Shown piece after piece: positions 44,807-57,000 of a stretch of DNA of 64,000 nt. The first letter of the stretch is position 1; each line of letters starts with the position of its first letter. Below the pieces are notes generated by a model. That model worked only from the letters and a program-made list of their open reading frames with translations. It was not told the origin of the DNA and ran no database searches. A program made the position numbers and the translations under genes. This stretch comes from Trachythela sp. YZ-2020 (taxonomy: Eukaryota; Cnidaria; Anthozoa; Malacalcyonacea; Clavulariidae). Location of the stretch: NCBI GenBank assembly GCA_016169945.1, contig JADLSH010000057.1:62001-126000 (forward strand). The letters run 5' to 3'.

Positions 44807-47800
44807 ATGACGATTTCTTTTCGATCAGAAAGAGTTCGTACATTAGTCCTGGTTCTGTTCCTGGTATCTGTGCAATTCCTAGTTGGTGAGGGAAAGGTAT
44901 ATAATTTATATATTTACTGTTAATACATAATCTCCCTAAGCCTAGGTGGGTTTTTTTTGCGAAAGAGTTTTCTACTTTTTTAAAGATACTAGATAATGTT
45001 GGTCTTGACAATGAGCACCAAATGTACTGCGGTAGGAAAATTATGACCATTGCCATTACAACTACATACTATACATTTCCTGCTGCCGAAATCTGAGGAA
45101 ATGGGGAAATCCTGATTTAGTTCTAGCTATTTGAGATATCTGATTTTAGTTCTGACTTAGTTGTGATTCAAGTAGCTAATTGTTCATGACTTAAATAAGC
45201 GAGATTTACAATTGTATATACGACATGCATAAAAAATAAAATATTGAGTAACGATTAACGTTTCCACCAAGCAACAGCGCGGAAGAATCTGAAAATGCTA
45301 AAAACGTTTCCGGCTTTTGCGTACCAATAGTAGTTCTGTAAAAGCGCATCAATTAAGGAAAGCATGGAATAAATAGCTCATTTGACTAACACTGTTACTA
45401 AATCTCGATATTTGTGCTAAGGTTGGACAAGCCCAAAAACACCATATATTTTCTCGTCAGTTATCTGTTTGCTCCAAAGCGAAAGAAGGGAACCGCACCT
45501 TGTATCGTAAGATTTCAGGAGATGACGGAGTTGTGATCTGCATCAAAAACAGAGGACAATATCTATGGAAATTTCTGGATGGTAATATTACACTTATTTT
45601 TTATAAACTACGAAATTCAATGTTCAGGTTAGATATCTTTTTCTCGGAGAAATTTAGGCCATATTCCTAGGTACATTCATAGATTGCGGAGTACAGCGTA
45701 TATAAGGTATTTCAGTAGTAGAGGGGAGCGACTCAATAATACACTGAAATTAATATGCATTTTGAACACCTCATCTTGTAAATTACAGTATGGCGTTGCC
45801 GTAGCTATAGTCCATCCGTTAAAGAAGTGATACACTTGATCCTTTATTAAAAACAATAAAAAATATCATATTGGTGTTCAATAAAAAATCTCAGCCTTGG
45901 ATATATTTTCTTTAAAATTTTGCTAATTTTAGCCTGTGAATATAAATTCTTACAATGTTACACTTATGAAAAACGAGTGCAACAATATAGGATCTTTAGG
46001 GGGGGGGTAAATAAGGCATACAAAAGTGTCGTCTGAATATTTGGTAATCTACGCACTGTTTGAACAAAACACTGCGAGTATCTCAGTATTAGAGTAACAT
46101 TAAAATATTATCATGGAGGTTTTGTCCAAAACAAGTTTAAAATATAGTTTTATAGCTAGAATATAGTTTCTTAATGTAAGACGAGTGATCGTCATGCATA
46201 TTATTTGATCCATTTTCAAACTATATTATATATTCCATGTGTCCTATATATGCACGCGGCTTTCATTATCAGTTTCAGTTTTAAATAAAAAACAAGCATC
46301 ATGCACGACTGTCAATATTCTCCAATATATAGGCTCCTCAACACTTGGCGAAAAATTCAATCCCGCAAAAGATTGTTCTGATATAGTAGACAATCTTCCC
46401 GAAGCGAAAGATGGTTTCTTTTGGATAAAACACAAGGAGGGAAAACTTTCAAAGGTGAAAACTATTTAAACCTTTTAGAATTGTATTAAGCCAGAAATTA
46501 CGCAATGAAGAATATTACTCGCCTGTTCAAAGACAGGGCCAGACAATATATATAACAGGAATAGTAGCACCAATTTATTAGCGGCTCTGAGCAGTTTCAT
46601 AGATTCACGACCAAAATCGTGATCACTTCGCGTCTTTAAACTTGCATAATGTAGGGAGCAACATACAAGTTTAACAATCTGAACAATCGGTATGTATATT
46701 TTTCAAGAAATTGCACAATCGAGTTCACAAATAATTTTAATGCAGTTGGTAATAAATATTTGCAGCTTTAATTTCTAATAATAATCATATATTTAGAACA
46801 TACTGCAGGTGAACCAATAGTAATTCATTAAGCCTGGTTTCCATATGGTCGTAACCGTGTCGTAACTGTCGTGGAGATAGACTGCAAGCCTATAGACTGC
46901 AAGCCTATCTCCACGACAGTTACGACACAGTTACGACCATATGGAAACCAGGCCTTACATGTACTAACTTATCAATCCGTAGGCGTATTGTGATACACAT
47001 ACAGACGGCGGGGGTTTTTTGTTGATCGGAATGAAAGAAAGTCCAGTCACATGGAACGTATCATCCAATGAGAGTCCAGTTGATCCAGTTGGGCATCCTC
47101 ATTGGTCCAGCAAGTTTGGTGACGTCAACGTACAAGATTTTGCAATTCAAATTTCAACTACAAAGAATTTCGAAGACACGAAGGCTCATTGGTGAGTGAA
47201 GTAGCGTGAAACAATCTATTGTTTCAATACTGTGAAAGATCAAGTAAAGGGTTTATAAGAAACCAAAGTTAGCAGAAGCAAATCACACCAATACAATTCT
47301 ATACCATTCTACACCATCTGAAATATATAACCATACCATATCATACCATACATCATACCATACAATACACCATACCATGCCATACCATACCACACCATAC
47401 CATACAATGCCATACCATACAATGCCATACAATACCATACCATACAACACGCAGTATACCATACCTACCATACATCCCATAGCATAGCATAGCATACTAT
47501 ACCATACCATGCAATATCATACCATGAAATATCATACCATACCATGCAATATCATATCATACCATGAAATATCATACCATACCATGCAATATCATACCAT
47601 ACCATGCCATACCATGCAATATCATACCATACCATGCCATACCATGCAATATCATACCATACCATGCAATATCATGCCATACCATGCAATATCATACCAT
47701 ACCATGCAATATCATACCATACCATGCCATACCATTCACATATTTTTCTAATCATTTGTGTAAAGGTCTTACAGATTAAAAATAAACCGTGCTCTTGGTG

Positions 47801-50800
47801 ATCTGTTTGGTGTTGGAAGTGGTGGCTGTACAGACTTTCATTCAGGGATTGGAAACGTGTCTTATATTAAAGATATTCTTACTGAAACTGTGGTCAATAC
47901 AAAATTCAATTGTTCAAAATTTGGACCGGATGTCATCCTGGGATGGGTAACTGTCATAGTACATTGTATAAAAAGCACGATTTTTAAAATTTCCTAGCTA
48001 AACTAAATATAAAACTAATTAACTAGGTTAATCTTTCCGTAGCATTTTCTAGTTATCTTTAAACAGATCTAAGCAGAAATTTAGGATGATTTAACTAGGA
48101 ATTCCTGGTTGAATTGACCAAACTAAGCGCATATACAACCAGGAACCTGGTTAGAAACGAATTTAACCGTATTCTGGTTAATATAACTATTTTACTATTT
48201 TAGAATGTATGCATAAAACTATCACGTTGATCGAATTAGGTTAAACTCTCTAAATTGTACAAGTTATTGCAATTACTGTACAGAAAGATAGGTAAAACGG
48301 TAATATTATTGTTTTTGCAGGGAAGAATGAATTACTGTCTTAGAAACAAATGTCCAAAAGGTTATGCATTTCTGAAAGGATTTCCTCTCAGACTTGATAG
48401 TCATGGATCTTTTAGGTAAACAGGATACTAAAGTCTTAGTACTACCCATTCTCTCAAAGAATGGACTTCATGGATTTATCCTACTATAAAGCTGTTGGAC
48501 TGATTGTTTCTTGGTGATTTATTGTACACTCATATATGTTATATCGGAGTGTTTTCTAAACATTCTAATTTGGTCATTTAAACTACATAATTTGAATATC
48601 ATTGTGGGTATCACCTAAAAATCGAGTTTAATAAGTTATCATATGGAAAAATTTTTGACTAGAGAACTTGTAAAGAATATTCAAAATTTTGATCAAAAAC
48701 TTTAAAGCTTCTGATTAAAAAGTGCTGCAAGATGTAATGACTTCGATCAAAGAAACTTTGATCGTGTAAAAGGGGGCCTGAATATAACCTAAATGTATCA
48801 TATATTACTTTTTCAGTTATAGTACAAGTTCAGAGTTTTCAGGTGTCACACACGATGCTACAGCCTTTGTTGGTTGCGATTCTCGTAAGGTTTGTAAGAT
48901 TCATCTGGTGTCTCTTTTAACATGCCAACACCTCCACATTAGATTTATGTGCGTCAATGCATGAAATTGTGCGTAACAACAGGCCTGGTTTTGCGATCAG
49001 TGTGTTTGACTGGTGTTTGCAGTTGTTTCCTTAGATCTTCTACTTAGCATCAAAAACATGATTTCCATTAGCAACAGAGCTTCAACTTTATCTCGAAACC
49101 AATTTGTCAAGTTATTTACGATAAGTCATTATTACGTTTACAATGCTTATCTTTAGTGTTGCGCGTGTTTTGGTCCTAAAGGTGGAAGAGGTCATTATTG
49201 CGGCAAAAATGTAAAGCAGTTAATGGTGGAACTGTCCTAACAGGTCAAGTTTACGTCTGGTATTGGATCAGAACACGAATGCCCAGACGAGTGTGGAAAA
49301 GATGTATGGAGTTTAAGAGGAAGACAGCAGCTGGAAAATTTGAGACGTATTATATTGATAGAAAGACCGGTACTGCTCATAAGGTATTGTGTGAGAGATA
49401 TTTTGGTAAAAAGAAACAAGTAATAGAATTTGATCGGATGAGATTGGCATGGAAAATTCAGAATTAGAAAACCACATTAGTCATTACAGTGAATATATTA
49501 ATATTGAAGAATAAGTAAAAAGACAAGTTACAGCCAGAAAAATATGGAAAATAATTGTGCATGAAGTGAGGTGAAATGTTGAGAGACTGTCAATGTCTGC
49601 TGATTTCAGACATGGACAGATTAGAGTATGAAAGAGAAACGCTCGTTTAGACTATGGAGGTGAAGGACGCCAAGTATGGAAATAAGACGCATTTCTTGTC
49701 TTTTGTGGCTATCATAATCACTGGAAATGAGACAATGGGCTTTAATTTTCATATCTGATAATCGTGATCGCCACTATTAAAGTAGCTGGCAACAGGTTGT
49801 TTAGCATCGTTGTTGATGACGGAACGACGATGCTCACCAAATTTTCCCTCAAACATCTTCCAGTTTCTCCAATTTATAGAGCATGCCACGTTTACTGCAT
49901 GATAAACGGTGAAGATGGAAAAAGATAAACGGGCCGAAATAGCGGTTGAGATATCTGCTACCCAGCAACGCTTACTGAAACCAATGAGATCACGAAATCA
50001 AGTTTCACTAAAGATTTGTAAGAAATGTTAAATTCGTTTTTTTATACAGGGTACATGTTCAGAGCAATTTGAGACATTCTTGAATGAAGGTGTAAGTACA
50101 TATGGCATTTTTTATACTTTTATGTTTTTTCTGCATCAAAATAAGTTATTGAACTATTTATTGCAAATGACTAGCTTCTCATTTATATTTACTATTTAAT
50201 CAAGTCTGCACCACAATATAAATAAATCAGCTTGATTGATTAACTGTTAACTCTTTCAGACACTTTTGGTAAAAGATAAAGAAAGTCTCAATAATCTTCC
50301 ACCAGTGCCAGGACTGCTTTCATATCGTGCAGACAACGAAAAACTCTATGTGAACAAGGGAAATAGATGGGATGAGATTGGCAGTGAGAAAGAAGTGAGT
50401 CATTTTGAGATATGTCCTGTCAAAAATCCAATAAAACCAAGTTTGGATCGTAAAAATAATAAACATGATTTTAGGGAGTTTTAAAAGTAGGAAAGCCGTC
50501 TGAGAACGAGGTCCGGTCAGCACGCTAGGCATGATGGGAACAGCAATAATTAAACTCGAACATTTTTGCTTACTATAGTACTAGGTTACCCATAGGGTAG
50601 TAATGCTGCCTTTGGCAGCAAACCACAAAGTTGTGTCGCACAAATTAAATCCAAACTTCTGGGTGTTAAACGAGACGTTCAGAAATAGCAGCAGAAATAG
50701 CATATTGTCGTAGAAGATTACATTAATGATTGATGAATATTTGAAACTCTTGGAAATGCATAAAATAACTTTATTAACTTATATTAATAGTTTTATAATA

Positions 50801-52762
50801 GTACTATTAAGGCATTCAAATTCAACGGCAATATGTTAATTTCCAAAGATTCTCTTTTTATGAAAGATTCTCTACATTATAATCGGCGTCTGTAGTATGG
50901 TCGCACGCAAAGTATCAGGTAACATCTCAAGTTCATTGGGGTTATTAGTATAAAGGCGCAATAAAACAGTGTAATGAAATGTGTCTTTTGACTATCATGG
51001 ACTTTCTAGAAACTAGTTTTGCATGGTGAAAAGATAATAGTAGTTTTGTAACGCATTAACATACGTGGTGCATCCTCCAAAACAAAACTACGTACTATTA
51101 TCATGTTTATGCCGAGAGTGATGATCGGTAGTTCTCGAGGGTGATGTTCATATATACAATCTTATAGACCTAACCGGGAACATTGCGAAAAATACGCAAA
51201 TGTTTATCACACGAGTATAATTATATCAAATGTATGAATAACTTAAAAGTAGAACAAAAAACCTAAAAGGCTCACTTTTGAAACCCAGGAGTTTATACTT
51301 TGTCTTTGATCACAACTTCGGGTCAACTTAATCTAGACACGGTTAATCGGGAACTAGACAAAGTGACAAACACTTGTTCAGAAAGAAAGAACGTGCACAC
51401 GCACGTGAAGGATTAAAGAAACCGACCGAAGTGCATTATGGTAAAAATATACCGGCGACCATAATGCATCGCGCTGGTTAAAATCGAGATTTCGCCCCCT
51501 ATTTCAAAGATTAGGTCTGCTGCCTTGCTGGCAGCAATTAAAGTTTTAACACAAAATATACCCTACGAATAAACAGCATCACATGAGTGACAAAGGCAAA
51601 GTTTATCGCCTAATATTCTATTTGGCTTGTGCTGTATTTTAATATGTATTTAAAAATTTTTAGACTGAGAATTTAACAGCTCAAGTTAAACATCTCCAAC
51701 AGAATTTTCAAAATCTGGAGACAAATATAAATACAAAGTTACAAAATCTCAGCAAGAAAAGCTCTCAGCAAGACGCACAAACTCAAAACCTGGAGACAAA
51801 TATAAATACAAAGTTTCAAAATCTCAGCAACAAAAACTCCCAGCAAGACGGACGAGTTCAAAACCTGGAGACAAATATAAATACAAAGTTCCAAAATCTT
51901 GAAGACAAGTTAAAAAAGATTGAAACAAAATTAAACGGTAAGTCCAAGCAGACAATACAATATGAGATATTGCTTGTTGGGAATATTCATACTACTGGCA
52001 AACATCAAAATGGTTTTGGCGGGAAATCCCCAAGGCTTGTCAAAATACTGGTTTCAAACCGTTTTAAGCTATAATCACTAATATTGTGATATAAAACAGC
52101 AACAAATATTATTATTTTATTATATTTCAGCTACATTGCTAACATCTTGCAAATATATCCTGGCAATATATAAATTCGCAACTTCAGGAACTTACTGGAT
52201 CCAGCCCACAGCCAAGAAACGATTTCAAGTTTACTGTGACATGGAAACTCACGGGGGAGGCTGGACCTTGGTTTACAGCTACACCTTTACAAATTACAAC
52301 AGTTTTATATCAGGAAGCAACGCCGTAACCCCCCGTCCAAACTGGCCTTCCCGTGGCGCCCGTGGCGCCAATGTCCCCATCTCAACCACTCCTCCACTCA
52401 GTGAGTCATCACGTGGGGCTGTAGACTGGAATCTTTGGAAGAACATTGGACAAGAGATAATGATTAAGTCGAATATCAATGATTGGATTGTGTGTCAACC
52501 AAATGTTGGAAGTCTGGTCACAAAGAAACAAGGATCAATGAGTTGTCAGAATATAAAGAACGTGGCAACAGCTTGTAGTGGTGTGGCACCAAATAAAGTT
52601 GTTTGGTTCTCTCGCGGACCATACTTGTCAGCTTCCTCGTTATATTATTTCTTTGATGGAAACACAGGTGGTAGCTGGCCAACACATGATCCTTGTGGCC
52701 AAGGTCGCGACAATCACAAGAAAGGAGTTTCCAACCCTGGCGGACAAATCTATCTTCGCTAA
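44807..52762 (+). CDS. Gene B: long secreted fibrinogen-related protein, 12 exons, one-base deletion in exon 8
   Basis: Exons 44807-44896, 45461-45581, 46333-46454, 46983-47191, 47766-47946, 48321-48415, 48817-48889, 49157-49383, 50050-50091, 50260-50394, 51664-51937 and 52131-52762 follow gene A exon for exon, and introns 1-9 are largely the same sequence. Exon 8 is 227 bases, against 228 in A and C. The run of six A after tgcggc is five here (about 49204), which shifts the frame within CGKKC and gives an early stop. Without that deletion the protein would be about 733 aa. Either the gene is a recent pseudogene or the base is a homopolymer error; all other exons are open. The coiled-coil exon is 42 bases longer than in A or C. 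The last exon starts ATLLTSCKYIL, like gene C and unlike gene A. The 3' flank lacks the AATAAA seen in A and C. Confidence 0.85.
46830..46957. mobile_element. Palindromic element in intron 3 of gene B
   Basis: Sister copy of 38587-38723, slightly shorter because the gacacgtttac segment of gene A's copy is absent. It is close to a perfect palindrome. Confidence 0.75.
47280..47742. repeat. Intron 4 tandem repeat of gene B (pentamer-based)
   Basis: Degenerate cataccatac words followed by about ten copies of units built from accat, accatg, caata and tcat (for example accatgcaatatcatacc). It occupies the same intron position as the gene A repeat but with a different unit. The open frames rich in Tyr/His/Thr/Ile are artefacts. 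Confidence 0.9.
50581..51541. mobile_element. About 960-bp insertion in intron 10 of gene B
   Basis: Gene A reads cgaacatttttgtttactac then agtattacagttttaac without a break. In gene B the same flanks are separated by about 960 bases, from about ctaggttacccataggg to ctgctggcagcaatta. Short gctgcc/ggcagc words occur in both orientations near the two ends (about 50609 and 51520). Inside are SINE-body-like words (atatacaatcttatagacct, ggaacattgcgaaaaatacg at about 51150-51200). No reading frame of note; class undetermined. Confidence 0.6.
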
Positions 52763-54001
52763 AAGCCAAATCTTTACATTCAGTAGTTTGTTTTATATAA
52801 CATATACACTTGATATAACACACAAGTAATCACGACATAGATATAGCTTCTTTATATAATCTCTAATTTCTAAGACGATATTATTAATACTGCACGTAAA
52901 GGGTGGGTATTATCTGCAACGTAGAAGAAACACTTCATAAGAAATAGAAAACATTTAAGATTGGTGTTAACTATACAGTGATTAGTAATCGGGTTGTAAC
53001 TTATTTAAAATTTATTTGAGTAACCAGGCACATCACGCAGCATAAATTTTGATTGAAAGAATTAGTGAGAATTTAGATATTCTAAAGTAATCTCGTATAC
53101 AGTCGTAAGCACATTTAATCAGGGCATTAATTCTTGGTTGACTATGCTAGCATTGGATTAGTCGACGTCATATTTATTACTTCCTGACCTACCTTGGTTT
53201 CCAGGGCTTCTCGGATAAGTCGCGAACCTGGGAACAAGGATATTCCTGGCTGCTAATTTGTATAATGCTGTATTTATGCAAAAGGATTATATAATTATGC
53301 AAAAGCCTGATCTTCTATCAGAACAAACTAACACAAATAGTCTGTCTTGAAGGATGATTCCTAGATACACAGGTGGATCAACCTTCTCGAGTATAAATTG
53401 GCGCTATATATAGCAAAGAGGATGTTTCCGCCTATAGAATATTTTTTATTCTTTGGTCCAGTAAAGTTTTCAATGTTATGATTTTCTTCCTTATTCAATA
53501 ATTATTCAAAAATCGTTCCACAGTACAGACACCATAACGTCATAAACAGCTGGTATTTCCATAGTTACTTGTTGAAGCACTCTGTAGGGGTCGAAGTTAG
53601 CTCATCATGCGACTCATTTAAAACAATATTAACAGGAATAAAACCGTTATGTAAAGTAAGGACTAAAGACTTAACATAAAAAATATCCTAAAATTCATTA
53701 ACCTATACACATATACAGACCATTTCAGAATTATCTAATAGGACTTGTGTTTAAAAGTCATGTCCAAGATTATATTGGAGTTATTTCACTGGGGAATCGT
53801 TTTTTCCCCAAACATTTTATCACTGCCTGTACAAGATATAACAATACATGCATAAATTTAGTGTCGGCTGCTAACTGAGACACGAATTTTCGTGTTTTTC
53901 TTTGTATTTTTACAATGATATACAAGAAATTTGGGTGGGTTGCTTTATTCAGTCACAGACCTTGTAAGAGTGAACATTTATGATCGTTGAAAAGGTTAAA
54001 A
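52763..54001. other. Spacer between genes B and C
   Basis: Conserved 3' flank (to about 53120) and cgtttccag/tggtttccag module (about 53185), then sequence different from the spacers before A and B. The last 70 bases before gene C's ATG (gtcacagaccttgtaagagt, then gatcgttgaaaagg) match the S-gene promoter region, not that of A and B. Confidence 0.6.
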
Positions 54002-57000
54002 ATGACGTTGTATTTGAGATTTGGGAAAGTTCGTGCTGTCTTCTTGTTCATAGCAGTGCAATGGTTCATGTTTACAGACGCTGAGGTAACACATTTTAAA
54101 GTTTCAAAGTAACAGCGCTGAACAATTGATACTGCGTAGACATGGGCACTTAGGAAACGCATACATAACGTTAAACGATTGCCTTAATGATATGTTTGGC
54201 CTAAAACACCATTTCCATGAAATTGGTTAAGAGTTGCTCGCATTAAAGTATCTATTAAGTCACTCTATTAATGTATAATTAAGTATTTAACATAAATTAA
54301 GTTGAAATAGAAACGTAGATGTACTGAAGACAAAGATAAAGACATGAAGTAGTTTTGAAGTATTGAGCTTCTATATCGTTATATAACCAAACAAGAGATA
54401 AAACAAAATCTCATTTGTTTCTTTCATTTTAGCTGCCTGTTTGTCAGAAGCCGAATGCAGGAATTCGTAAACTGTATCGCAAAGTTTCAGGCGATGATGG
54501 TGTTGTGGTCTGCGTTAAAAACAGCGGTCGATATGTGTGGAAGTTCCTCGATGGTAAGAGACTGGTCGTCATAAGCATGGTGGTTGTGTACAATAATATA
54601 AATGACCATCCTGTCTTCTTCCTAAAACGTATTTACTATATGCATCCTCGTCAGAATACACCCGTTTTTAAACTTCATATTTTTAACCGATTCATAACTA
54701 AACTCATGACTTGAGCACTCTATGAACATAGTGATAGGTAATATTTTTGTTTGCGGTCCGAATTCATATTCTAGGGTTTCCTGCAATGAGGCCGTACGCA
54801 CCGCGCGAGATTTAAATCCATAGAGCCAATGTTTTTGTTTTTAAAATATAAAAAAAAATAAAAATATTATATACCGGCTTGGTCGGTCCGCATAGGGAAA
54901 TAACAACATATATATATGGCACTAGGATGAAGAGATATATTAATTGATTGGTACTAGATGATTTGATTACTTGCAAAAGAGTTAATGAAAGCGCACAAAA
55001 CCAAAGTTAAAGCCATGTATTCTTGATCATAAAATATAGGTTTGCTCTTTCTTATAATATTCAAAGCGTCTGCCTACCCAAAGAAGAGTTTCGGAATTTC
55101 TACCACATTTATAACCTGAAAAATTTTACATTTCTCCTCTGTTTTAAATGTAAGACTTTCTTTCTTATAACTCGTTTTTACATGCATTCACATAATTTCA
55201 GGTTCCTCTACACTTGGTGAGAAATTCAATCCGGCAAAAGATTGTTCTGATATAGTAGACAATCTTCCCGGAGCAAAAGATGGTTTTTATTGGCTTAAAC
55301 TTGGCCAACAAGGCCTTTCAAAGGTAGGAAATCTTCAAATAACCATCATAGAACAGCTGAACAACGGATCATTTATATTTTGGCCAAAAATACAACCTAT
55401 AATGATATACTAGTATGTTAATAGCAGATCATTTATATTTGTGTAAAAAATCAACCCTCCATCTAGCTATAATGATATACAAGTAAGCCAATATTTTGGA
55501 AGTCATTATCGCTGGGAAACGCTGCCTGAAATGCCAAGGAAAGCCCAGGGAGAAGACTTGCAATTGATGCAAATGCCCCAGCCAAACATAGGAAACATAA
55601 TCGTTTTCTGACAAACAAATGTTTAATAAGAAAGTTAGCGACACTATATATGAAAATTTTCTAATGATATTAAATATTCATCATGATTTGACGTCATAAA
55701 AGTCAACGATAACCAGCTGATTGGACGACATTGAAAACTGAAACTGTTCAATATAATTATATAGTTCAGTCAAAGAAAATTGCACCAGTCACATCTCGAT
55801 ACACTCGGCAGCAAATACCACCAATACGACAATAGTCTATCTATTAAATTATTAATCAATCAATCAATCAGTTAATTAGTCAATGATGAATCTATATATC
55901 CCTCCATATATCAATGATTGCTAATTATTTAATCCCTAGGGGTGGTGTGACACACGCACAGATAGTGGGGGGTTTCTGTTGATTGGAATGAAGGACAGTC
56001 CAGTCACATGGAATGTTCCATCCAATGACACTCCAGTAGATCCATTGGGACCTCCTCATTGGTCTAGTGAGTTTGGTGACGTCAAGATGCAAGACTTTGC
56101 AATTCAAATTTCAACCACGAGCAGTTTTGAAGACACAAAAGCACATTGGTATGAGATTATGGCACATTGTGCTGTGCTGTATTGCATTGTGCTATGCTGT
56201 ATTGCATTGCATTGTGCTGTGCTGTATTGCGCTGTATTGCATTGTGTTGTGTTGTATTGTGCTCAGTATTGCATTGGGCTGTGCTGTATTGTGCTGTATT
56301 GCATTGTGCTGTGCTGTATTGTGCTGTGTTGCGTTGTATTGTGTTCTGTTGCGTTTGGTTGTGTTGTAATCTTTTATTGCTTTGTGTTGCATTGTTACTT
56401 TTTATATATATGAGGCTATGAGCAAAGGTTTTTCGTACCAAAGTTCGAAGAAAGAATATTCTAGCTTGCTAGATTTCTGACACAAAATACCTGAAACTAT
56501 AAAGTAATATTCTTTAACTTAATTTGTTCCCAGGTCTTACATGCAGGTTAAAGACAAGACGTGATTTGGGAGATCTTTTTGGTGTGGCAAGTGGTGGCTG
56601 TACTGACGTTCATTCAGGGATTGGAGATATTTCTTTTGTTAAAGATATCCTTACTAAGACAGTGGTCAATACAAGGTTCAACTGTTCAAAATTTGGACCT
56701 CATGTGCTTGTCAGCTTAGGATGGGTAACTACATTGATGCATACTTCTTATAAATTAATGGAAGACATTTCATCTAACCGAGCATTTATACCGTCATTTG
56801 TTTTCAGGGAAGAATGAATTACTGTCTCAGAAATAAATGCCCATTGGGGTATGCTTATGTAGCAGGCTTACCAGGGAAGCTGGATAGTTTTGGATCTTTT
56901 AGGTACATGTTAGGACATTTAATATTCATCACATATTTTGCTCATGAAATTGTTTTCAATCTTTTCAAGAACTCGAAATTTGATGTGACCTATTTTTGGC

